In this document: piece by piece, positions 57,361 to 64,000 of the stretch
Layout: every line of letters starts with the position of its first letter
Numbering within the stretch: the stretch's first letter is position 1
Assembly (NCBI RefSeq): GCF_014158035.1
Contig: NZ_JACFXW010000004.1
Span: forward strand, 1-64,000
Source: Rhizobium sp. G21
GTDB taxonomy: Bacteria > Pseudomonadota > Alphaproteobacteria > Rhizobiales > Rhizobiaceae
Direction of reading: 5' to 3'
DNA: 64,000 nt
The notes under the pieces: generated by a model
Told to the model about the DNA's origin: nothing
The model's database searches: none
What the model saw: only the letters and a program-made list of their open reading frames with translations
Program-made: the position numbers and the translations under genes

Positions 57361-57387
57361 GACCGCCGGCGCTGCGCGCCGGCGGTC
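57361..57387 (-). promoter_or_regulatory. Stem-loop between rbsB and rbsA
   Basis: GACCGCCGGCG-CTGCG-CGCCGGCGGTC: an 11-bp perfect stem with a 5-nt loop, no T run. It can protect the 3' end of rbsB mRNA and so favour high binding-protein yield. Confidence 0.65.
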
Positions 57388-57403
57388 ATATGCGCTGGGG
57401 AGG

Positions 57404-58372
57404 TTACTTCTTGGCGATTTCGGCGATGTTTTCCTGCGTATAGACGCCGACACCGGTATCGAGATTGTCGATCGGGGCTCCGCGCAGGAATTTTACCAGC
57501 AGGTCGACGGCGGCGAAGCCCTGCTTTTCGGGCGCTTGGTCGATCGTGGCCTGGATGTTGCCGTTGCTGACGAGATCCACCGTCTGGTCGAGCAGGTCGA
57601 AACCGACGATCTTCAGCTTTCCGGTCTGGCCGTTTCGCGCCGCCCACTCGCCGGCAGCGGGAGTGGAGCAGCATTCCAGCGACAGGATGCCGGTGATCGA
57701 CGGATCGCCCAGCATGGCGTTTTCGATCGAGGAATAGATCTTCTGAGGATCGGTGCCGGTGTTCAGCGTGGAAACGACCTCGATGCCGGGGAATTCCTTG
57801 AGGCCTTCACGGGCGCCCTTCTCGCGATCCAGCGACCACTGGGCGGCAGCGTCGATCGTGGTGATCATGACCTTGCCCTTGCCGTCGAGCACCTTGCCCA
57901 TCAGCTTGCCGGCCTCGACGCCGGATTGGACCAGATCCTGGCCGGCGAAGGCGAGGCGCTTGGAATCCGGATTGTCGGTATTGTAGGTCACGACGGGAAT
58001 GCCGGCGGCGAGAACGCGGTCGATGACCGGCGCCAGCGCATCCGTCGACACCGACGAGATCGCCAGACCATCCATCTTGCCCATCAATGTTTCGATCTCG
58101 CTGATCTGGCCATCGGCGTCGGAGCCGACCGGGCCGACAAAATTCGCGTTGACGTCGAGCTCCTTGCCGCCGCGCTCGACGCCCGCCTTGATGAAGGGCG
58201 CAAATTCGTTGGAGACATCGTGGAACGACACATAAATGTCGAGCTTCTGACCGGCATCGAGCTTGGCCTTTATGCGATCAGCGAGCTTGAAGTCGGCCAG
58301 CTTCTGCTCTGCATGAGCCGACATCGGCAGCACTGCTATTGCCGCGGCAATCAGTAAATTTCTTAGTTTCAT
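57404..58372 (-). CDS. rbsB: Sugar-binding periplasmic protein RbsB-like
   Basis: 322 residues: a signal peptide (cleavage after SAHA) and a type I periplasmic sugar-binding fold (LDIYVSFHDVSNEFAPFI, LMGKMDGLAISSVSTDAL, IPVVTYNTDNPDSKRL, GILSLECCSTPAAGEWA, IVGFDLLDQTVDLV, ATIDQAPEKQGFAAVD). It binds a pentose or related sugar. Second gene of the transport operon, followed by a strong stem-loop. Confidence 0.9.
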   Translation of the reverse strand: MKLRNLLIAAAIAVLPMSAHAEQKLADFKLADRIKAKLDAGQKLDIYVSFHDVSNEFAPFIKAGVERGGKELDVNANFVGPVGSDADGQISEIETLMGKMDGLAISSVSTDALAPVIDRVLAAGIPVVTYNTDNPDSKRLAFAGQDLVQSGVEAGKLMGKVLDGKGKVMITTIDAAAQWSLDREKGAREGLKEFPGIEVVSTLNTGTDPQKIYSSIENAMLGDPSITGILSLECCSTPAAGEWAARNGQTGKLKIVGFDLLDQTVDLVSNGNIQATIDQAPEKQGFAAVDLLVKFLRGAPIDNLDTGVGVYTQENIAEIAKK

Positions 58373-58424
58373 AGTCTGTTTCCTCCCAGTTGATGTCAGT
58401 TCCCTGGATATCGCACCGCTCTCC

Positions 58425-59447
58425 TCAAGCGGTCTTGCGCGATGTCCATTTGTCTATTCCGACCGCGATAAGGATGACCAAGCCGATCATCAGTTCCTGT
58501 ACGAAGGGCGACACGCCCATCAGCACCAATCCGTTACGCATGACGCCGATGATGAGCACGCCCAGAATGGTTCCGAGGATCGTGCCCTCGCCGCCCGACA
58601 GCGATGCGCCGCCTACGATGGTCGCCGCGATGACGTCGAGTTCAAGCCCGATGCCGGTGCGGCCGGCCTGGCTGGACGGTAGGAAGGCCAGGCCTAGAAT
58701 GCCGGCAATCGCGGCGAGCACGCCCATCAGCACGAAAGCCCAGATTTTCACCGAACTGACCGAAATGCCCGAGACGCGCGCCGCCTTGGCGCTGCCGCCG
58801 ACCGCAAAGATGCGGAAGCCGAAATTGGTGTAGGACAGGATGAACCAGGCAATTAGCGCGATGATCACGAAGAAGACCAGCTGCATGGGGATGGCGCCAA
58901 ACAGGTAGCCTTGGCCCATCCCGGTAAAGGCGCTCAGCACGCCCGGATCGGCGCCGTTGCGCAGGTTGACGGTGACCGGCTGACCATTGGTCATGATCAA
59001 CGCGGCGCCACGCACCATGCTGAGCATGCCGAGCGTGGCGATCAATGAGGGTAGCCGGCCATAGGTCGAGAGCAATCCGTTGAAGAGACCGATCACGCCG
59101 CCTGCGGCAACGCCGGCGGCCAAAGCGGGCAGCAGCCCCCAGCCGGCAAGGATCGTCATACCGGCGACGAGGCCCGAGAAGGCGTAGATCGAGCCGACCG
59201 AGAGATCCACCTCGCCCGAGATCAGCACGAACGTCATCCCAACGGCCATGATGCCGAGCAGAGATATCTGCCGGCCGACATTGAGAAGGTTGATCGATGT
59301 GAGGAACCCGTCCGTGGCTAAGGACAGGAAAAGACAGAGCACAACGAGTGCGATAAATACGCCCGCTTCGCGGGCCCGCAACAGGCGTCCGAGGCCCAAT
59401 CTGTCCATGTTCGGCGCCGCGGCGCCAGCCCTGACCGTTTCGGCCAT
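58425..59447 (-). CDS. rbsC: Sugar ABC transporter permease RbsC
   Basis: 340 residues, eight to ten membrane helices of the BPD_transp_2 (ribose/xylose) family: FVLISGEVDLSVGSIYAFSG, GLFNGLLSTYGRLPSLIATLGML, VGGASLSGGEGTILGTILGV. GGGAGGAG precedes the ATG at 59447; the upstream in-frame residues are not part of the gene. Order in the operon is C-B-A-K-D. Confidence 0.93.
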   Translation of the reverse strand: MAETVRAGAAAPNMDRLGLGRLLRAREAGVFIALVVLCLFLSLATDGFLTSINLLNVGRQISLLGIMAVGMTFVLISGEVDLSVGSIYAFSGLVAGMTILAGWGLLPALAAGVAAGGVIGLFNGLLSTYGRLPSLIATLGMLSMVRGAALIMTNGQPVTVNLRNGADPGVLSAFTGMGQGYLFGAIPMQLVFFVIIALIAWFILSYTNFGFRIFAVGGSAKAARVSGISVSSVKIWAFVLMGVLAAIAGILGLAFLPSSQAGRTGIGLELDVIAATIVGGASLSGGEGTILGTILGVLIIGVMRNGLVLMGVSPFVQELMIGLVILIAVGIDKWTSRKTA

Positions 59448-59522
59448 TGCGTCTCCTCCCATAACCGGGCTCGCGCGACCGGTCAAATCCTCATTCCATG
59501 TCACCCATTTCAGGCGGCGAGA

Positions 59523-59558
59523 CCGGCGGCGGTTGCGCTCCTCACATTCCGCCGCCGG
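59523..59558. promoter_or_regulatory. GC-rich hairpin between phyH and rbsC
   Basis: CCGGCGGCGG ... CCGCCGCCGG, 10-bp stem with a 16-nt loop, 21 bp after the phyH stop. It may end or slow transcription from phyH or protect its mRNA; no T run follows. Confidence 0.5.
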
Positions 59559-59578
59559 CAATTCTTCGGCCTTAAATC

Positions 59579-60367
59579 TCAGGCGGCCTTGTCGGCGATG
59601 GTCATGAAGCTACCGGCCGCAACCTTTTCAAGCGCCTCGTAGTTGCCGTAGTCGCGAACGCGCTTGAAGGGTGCATTCTCGACCGCGTTGTAGGAGCTGA
59701 TATAGCCCCATCGGTAGGTGTCGGACCGGTTGGCGTCCGAGCGATGCAGCAGGTTTCCGTCGAAGATGAGTGCGTCGCCGGCTTCCATTTCGACATAGAT
59801 ATGCTCGTAGCGCTTCAATGCGGCCTCGAGATGCTCCTGCTCGACATTCGTCTGATCGTTCTCACGAATGTGATTGAGGCGACCGAGCTTATGCGTGCCC
59901 TTGAGCACCTGAAGACATCCGTTTTCCTTCGTCGCCTTGTCGAGCGCGACATAGATGCTCATCATTTCAGGCGCCAGGCAGCCGTAATTGTACCAGTAGC
60001 CGAAATCCTGGTGCCATTCCCAGGCGCCGCCCTCGTTGGGCTGCTTCATCGTCATCTTGTGGCTGTAGAGATAGATCGGCTTGCCGATCGCATCCTCCGC
60101 GAGATCGACGAGGCGCTCGTCGCGGGCGAGGTAGCCATACTGGTCCTCTTCGGCGGTGTTCCACATTTTCAGGAGGGTGGTCTTCCCTTCCTTGTCGCCT
60201 TTCGCCATCACGGCGCCGGCCTTGTTCTCGGCTTCGAGCTGCGCGCGTGCGCGCTCCCGGAACGTATCGACTTCTTCGATATTCAGCAGGCCCTTGCGGA
60301 TGATGTATCCGTCGCGAGCATAGGCAGCCGCTTCTGCATCATTCATCGTCAGCATCTCGATCTCCAT
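59579..60367 (-). CDS. Phytanoyl-CoA dioxygenase (PhyH) family protein
   Basis: 262 residues from the ATG at 60367. A Fe(II)/2-oxoglutarate dioxygenase fold: iron ligands in WHQDFGYWYN (H-x-D) and the distal His in LLHRSDANRSD, with an Arg shortly after for 2-oxoglutarate. LTMNDAEAAAYARDGYII is the usual PhyH start. It is encoded upstream of and in line with the sugar transporter, and divergent from the AraC regulator. It may oxidise the transported substrate or a related molecule; substrate unknown. Confidence 0.85.
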   Translation of the reverse strand: MEIEMLTMNDAEAAAYARDGYIIRKGLLNIEEVDTFRERARAQLEAENKAGAVMAKGDKEGKTTLLKMWNTAEEDQYGYLARDERLVDLAEDAIGKPIYLYSHKMTMKQPNEGGAWEWHQDFGYWYNYGCLAPEMMSIYVALDKATKENGCLQVLKGTHKLGRLNHIRENDQTNVEQEHLEAALKRYEHIYVEMEAGDALIFDGNLLHRSDANRSDTYRWGYISSYNAVENAPFKRVRDYGNYEALEKVAAGSFMTIADKAA

Positions 60368-60486
60368 TCGACTCTCGCCGCCATCCTCCGGACGGCTTTT
60401 CAAAGACGCCTACCGCTGCGGGGGCCGGCCAGACCGTGCGGGCGACGTCTTTGATCCGACGATAGAGGAAGCTGACAAAAGTCAAA

Positions 60487-60523
60487 TGGACAAATGGCAC
60501 TCGTTTTTTGTATAATCCGCTCA
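60487..60523 (+). promoter_or_regulatory. Promoter of the AraC-family gene, apparently leaderless
   Basis: TGGACA (60487-60492), an 18-bp spacer and a perfect TATAAT (60511-60516). The ATG at 60523 lies 6 bp after the -10 box, where transcription should begin, so the mRNA would have no leader. A dyad TGACAAAAGTCA (60473-60484) just upstream is a possible operator. Confidence 0.7.
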
Positions 60524-61371
60524 TGAACGCCAAAGTCTCGTTTCTCGAAAGCCTGCACTATTTTCCGCAGCCCGGGTGGGCGGCTGCGGCCCACAGGATT
60601 ATACGCTCAGGCAAGGTTTCCGCAGCGGCGGACTACAGAATCGTGCGCGACCATCACGTTGGCCAAGATGTTCTGTTCTGCATGAAAGGGGCCGGCGTGG
60701 TGGAGACGCTGGGGCGAAGGCTGTCCATACGGGCGGGGGAACTTGTCTGGATCGCCAACGAGGCGCCGCATGCCCACCACGCCGATCCTGACGATCCATG
60801 GACATTGCTCTGGTTTCGCTTCGATGGACCCAGTCTCACAGCGCTGCGCGAGAAAATCTTCGGCGAAGCCGAACCCCTGGTGCGAATACCCGAAGAATTG
60901 CAGCTTCCGGCCTGGTTCGATCGACTGTTTCTGCTGATGCGCGGCGGTGGCGCGGGGCTCGACCTGCGGCTCAACCAGATGGTGGCCGAATTCCTGACGC
61001 TGGTCGACCTCGCCATTCGCGGTGACGAGCAAGGCAGACTGCCGCAACAGCTCGACCAGGCATTGCTGGCCATGCGCTCGGATCTCGGGCAAAGCTGGGA
61101 CAGCATCGCAATGTCGAGCCTGATGCGGGTCAGCCCGTCTCAGATCCGCCGGCTGTTCAGAAAGCATCTCAGAATCAGCCCGCATCAATGGCTGCTGCGC
61201 GAGCGGTTGACCAAGGCCCAGACGCTGATTGCGGACAGCACCATGTCAATCGGCCAGATCGCCCATATATGCGGCTTCTGCGACGTCTATCACTTCAGCC
61301 GCGAATTCAAGCGCTCGGTGGGAACATCACCCGCTGCATGGCGCAAGCGGGAGCACGGGCGCGGCGGATGA
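60523..61371 (+). CDS. AraC-family transcriptional regulator
   Basis: 282 residues. An N-terminal cupin sugar-sensing domain (VRDHHVGQDVLFCMKGAGVVET, GELVWIANEAPHAHHADP, WTLLWFRFDGP) and a C-terminal double HTH (DSIAMSSLMRVSPSQIRRLFRKHL; MSIGQIAHICGFCDVYHFSREF) with SVGTSPAAWRK at the end. It is divergent from phyH and the rbs operon and is the likely regulator of both. The ATG at 60523 lies directly after the -10 box. Confidence 0.9.
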   Translation: MNAKVSFLESLHYFPQPGWAAAAHRIIRSGKVSAAADYRIVRDHHVGQDVLFCMKGAGVVETLGRRLSIRAGELVWIANEAPHAHHADPDDPWTLLWFRFDGPSLTALREKIFGEAEPLVRIPEELQLPAWFDRLFLLMRGGGAGLDLRLNQMVAEFLTLVDLAIRGDEQGRLPQQLDQALLAMRSDLGQSWDSIAMSSLMRVSPSQIRRLFRKHLRISPHQWLLRERLTKAQTLIADSTMSIGQIAHICGFCDVYHFSREFKRSVGTSPAAWRKREHGRGG

Positions 61372-61564
61372 CAATCGTCGCGTCTGCATTCTCTTTTGAC
61401 ACCATGGAAATTGTTACCATCGCTATTCGGATGTTTGGGAACAATAACCATGCCGGTATCGAACGGGCGCACGGCATCATTCACTGATCAAAGGTGAAGC
61501 GTGCCGCTCCCTAAGGCTGCATACAACTATTTATTGCAGTCAAAGAGGAAGACACACGGCCTCG

Positions 61565-61900
61565 ATCGTCAGGGCCGACAGCGCCTATCGCTCAAAGGCC
61601 AACGAGGAATGGCTGGATCATAAAGGCCTGACGTCGGATCTCCGCTACAAGAATCCGAAGCGCTTGGCCGATGCCCAAAGCGATGTCGAAGGCCAATGGA
61701 CGAGGATCAAAGATGCGGTCCGACTTGTCACATGTCTTTGCCTGACAGAAGGACAAGATGAAGCTCTTCATCCGGACGATCGGGGTTAGAAGGGCCAGGG
61801 TTAAGATCAGCATGGCCAATGTTGCCGACGACATGCTGCAATACGTCCTCCATGGGTCCGCCGCGCCACGCATTACGCTGGCCGCCCCGAAAGGGCCATC
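61565..61900 (+). pseudogene. IS5-family transposase remnant (frameshifted)
   Basis: One frame reads VRADSAYRSKANEEWLDHKG, the IS5 DDE region with the middle Asp. A second frame from about 61728 reads HVFA-stop-QKDKMKLFIRTIG and then RARVKISMANVADDML, the usual IS5 C-terminus. The 5' half is missing. Not functional. Confidence 0.85.
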
Positions 61901-62238
61901 ACTCGACCAAAGCCAACCTAAAAAGAGGGAAATTCTGCCAGGAGCACCTGACCGCCCTGCCGGTCACCAATGTGGAGGTAATCGAGTTATCCAGCATTGA
62001 GACAGCAACAAAGTTAATGCTAGCAAGGTAGTTCGCTGGCATTAAGGGAGCGTATAATCGGCTATTGTCACGCTACAATAACATGTCATCGTGGAATATT
62101 TCTATAAATAAATCGTAAATCTCCCCCAAATGGGGGTGAAACGAATACAAAACTCTGCTTCGCTTCGAAAAGACACTCGGATCAGGACGCCAGCGCGCTC
62201 ATCTCAGCGCCTGTTTAATATCAGTGGGGGAACAAAAA
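61901..62238. other. Intergenic region upstream of the beta-roll gene
   Basis: No gene recognised. It is noticeably richer in A+T than its surroundings around 62040-62130 and holds a short CCCCC-AAAT-GGGGG hairpin near 62122. It should contain the promoter of the repeat protein; a GGGGGA binding site is close to its ATG. Confidence 0.45.
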
Positions 62239-64000
62239 ATGACCATTCTCACCGGACAAGCTAAGTATGGTGATAATTCATCAGAAATCCTTGAAGCAAA
62301 GGTTGTTGTTGATAGCTCAGATCCGAACGATACAGTCTATTATGTTTACGACAATATATATGCCGACGCCGGTGACGACATTATTTCAAGCGGCTTGGAT
62401 GGCGGTGCTTTCGCCGGCTCTTCCGTGACTCTCTATGGCGGTGACGGCAACGACACAATTACTGGCGGATCTGGCGCCGATGTTCTGTCGGGCGACGATG
62501 GCAGCGACGTGGTTTTTGGCGGCGACGGCGACGACCAGATCGATATCGGCGGCAATTACACCGATGGGACCGTCGACATTGCCTTCGGCGGCGGCGGAGC
62601 AGATACGATCGGCGGATCAATTTTCTATGAGGACCAATCGGTGTCCATCGATGGCGGCTCGGGCGATGACACGATCGATATTGCGGGAACAAATTCCACT
62701 GTCACCGTGACGGGCGGCGACGGCGTCGATAGTTTCGTTGCAAGCGGCTCGTTTTCAGCCGCCTCGTCGCTGGATGTCGAGATCGTGAAAGTCGGTTCCG
62801 TTACCGTCGACGCCGACTTCTTCGACGGCGCGCAGACGCTGGTCGGCGCGGATGGGTACAGCAGCGCCTACATTGCCCTGAATTCCGAAGGATCTCTTGA
62901 ATTCGGCGCGATTGAAAGCGGCCTAGCCGGAGAGGTCTACGGTTCTTCCGGCGCGGAAGGGATCGATTTGTCCGCCGCCGACGCCAGTTGGACTATCTAC
63001 GGCAATGGCGGCGACGACACGATCACCGGCGGATCTGGCGCCGATGTTCTGTCGGGTGACGATGGTAGCGACGTGATTGATGGCGGCGACGGCGACGACC
63101 AGATCGATATCGGTAGCAATTACACTGACGGTACCGTCGACATCGCCTTCGGCGGCGGCGGAGCAGATACGTTCAGCGGATACGTGAACTATGAAGGCCA
63201 ATCCGTTTCGATCGACGGTGGCTCGGATGATGACACGATCGATATAACAGGAACGAATTCCACCATCACCGTCACGGGCGGCGATGGTGTAGATATGTTC
63301 ATTGCCAGCGGCTCGTTTTCAGCCGCCTCGTCGCTGGATGTCGAGATCGTGAAAGTCGGTTCCGTCACCGTCGACGCCGACTTCCTCGACGGCGCGCAGA
63401 CGCTTGTCGGCGCGGATGGATATGACAGCGCCAACATTTACCTCAGCGCCGAAGGGTCGTTTGAGATCGGCGCGATCGAGAGCGGCTTGTCAGGATATGT
63501 AAGCGGTTCTTCCGGCGCGGATGGGATCGATGTGTCCGCCGCCGACGCCAGTTGGACCATCTACGGAAATGACGGCGACGACACGATCACCGGCGGATCG
63601 GGCGATGACAGTCTCACAGGCGGCGACGGCAGCGACGTGATCTCTGGCGGCGACGGCGACGATCAGATCGATATGGGGTGGGGCTATTCAGGAGTGGCAA
63701 ACGACACAGCCTTCGGAGGCGGGGGCAACGACACGATCACCGCAGACGCTTGGGACAGCGGGCAAGCGATCTATGCGGATGGGGGCGGGCGATGACCTGC
63801 TGGATGTTTCGGGATACGTTTCCACCGTTACGCTTCTGGGCGGCGACGGTGTGGACACGGCTGTTCTCGACGGTTCATTCTCGGCCGCCTCGTCACTCGA
63901 TGTCGAAATCCTGAGGGTCGGTTACGTCACCGCCGCCGCCGACTTTTTCGATGGCGCGCAGACGCTGGTCGGCGCGGATGGACATGACAGCGCCAATATC
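62239..64000 (+). CDS. Large beta-roll (RTX/calcium-binding-like) repeat protein, partial, frameshifted
   Basis: It starts at the ATG 62239 (MTILTGQAKYGDNSSEI) and runs off the right edge. The protein is very acidic and rich in Gly/Asp. Each 188-residue unit combines glycine-aspartate beta-roll turns (GGDGNDTITGGSGADVLSG, GGDGDDQIDIG) with a longer beta-rich part (SGSFSAASSLDVEIVKVGSV, DGAQTLVGADGY). RTX-type turns bind calcium and such proteins are often secreted by a type I system, but no secretion genes are visible. A lesion at the G5 run 63781-63785 breaks the frame; two more G restore both the frame and the exact repeat length. Confidence 0.85.
62461..64000 (+). repeat. Tandem 564-bp DNA repeats in the beta-roll gene
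   Basis: Units begin at 62461, 63025 and 63589 (exactly 564 bp apart, 188 codons). Matching landmarks such as GACGGCGCGCAGACG recur with the same period (62824, 63388); in the third unit the spacing is 562, that is 2 bp short at the G5 run 63781-63785. Units are highly similar at the DNA level, indicating recent duplication or homogenisation. Confidence 0.92.

Noticed and set aside
62118..62136. CCCCC-AAAT-GGGGG hairpin as a terminator
   Set aside because: The stem is only 5 bp and no T run follows on either strand.
62461..63800. Regular repeats that could suggest a CRISPR array
   Set aside because: The period is 564 bp, the repeats are coding and in frame, and there are no short repeat-spacer units. 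I saw no CRISPR array in the window.

Overview
The window looks like part of a large, mobile replicon (a conjugative megaplasmid or plasmid-derived region) from a denitrifying alphaproteobacterium, most likely Rhizobiaceae or a close Hyphomicrobiales relative. Pointers to this are the high GC content, a VirD4/TraG coupling-protein end at the left edge, an HWE-family histidine kinase, the rhizobial-plasmid set ArdC / DUF736 / ParB / giant methylase-helicase / DUF1419 / DUF3991-Toprim, and a Cu-type nitrite reductase cluster with pseudoazurin and NnrR.

Layout. (1) 1-3.8 kb: end of traG, a WGR-domain protein, an HWE sensor kinase and a divergent single-domain response regulator. (2) 3.9-20.7 kb: a complete nitrite-to-nitrous-oxide module (pseudoazurin, nnrR, nirV, nirK, nnrS, DUF59/DUF2249 proteins, hemN, norDQBC, norFE, nnrU). 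It lies exactly between two 945-bp, about 99.5 % identical direct copies of the cysG 3' part. The right copy belongs to the full-length cysG; the left one lacks its 5' end. This is the footprint expected of a single-crossover (Campbell-type) insertion. No nos, nap or nar genes are in the window. (3) 20.7-33.4 kb: an assimilatory nitrate operon, all on the minus strand: nasT-nasS, then a sigma-54 promoter and an ANTAR-type leader, then nrtA-nrtB-nrtC, nirB, nirD, nasA and cysG. (4) 33.6-34.8 kb: a class C beta-lactamase-like serine hydrolase. (5) 34.9-49.8 kb: the plasmid transfer/maintenance backbone. (6) 50.0-53.6 kb: an orphan TOTE-type primase-helicase, flanked by DUF736 fragments and IS scars, with a perfect 30-bp palindrome and three copies of a 12-mer in front of it. 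(7) 53.6-61.4 kb: a ribose-type ABC operon (rbsC-B-A-K-D) with an upstream phytanoyl-CoA dioxygenase family enzyme and a downstream PanB-like enzyme, controlled by a divergent and probably leaderless AraC-family regulator. (8) 61.5-64 kb: an IS5-family scar, then a beta-roll protein built from 564-bp (188-residue) tandem repeats that runs off the right edge.

How the parts work together. In region 2, NirK reduces nitrite to NO using electrons from pseudoazurin, NorCB reduces NO to N2O, NorD/NorQ and NirV help maturation, HemN allows haem synthesis without oxygen, and NnrR is the likely regulator. Five intergenic sites with the form TTG-N8-CAA sit in front of azu, nirK/nnrS, DUF2249/hemN, norC and norE/nnrU. 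In region 3, NrtABC imports nitrate, NasA and NirBD reduce it to ammonium, and CysG supplies the sirohaem that NirB needs. NasS/NasT plus sigma-54 should switch the operon on when nitrate is present and nitrogen is scarce.

Quality caveat. At least ten otherwise well-conserved genes carry frame breaks (thirteen sites in all), and every one is repaired by adding back one base (two in the last gene), often in a short homopolymer. Runs of exactly five G or C are common, and by eye I saw none longer. The simplest reading is systematic homopolymer under-calling in the assembly. I therefore annotate these genes across the frameshifts and mark each one.
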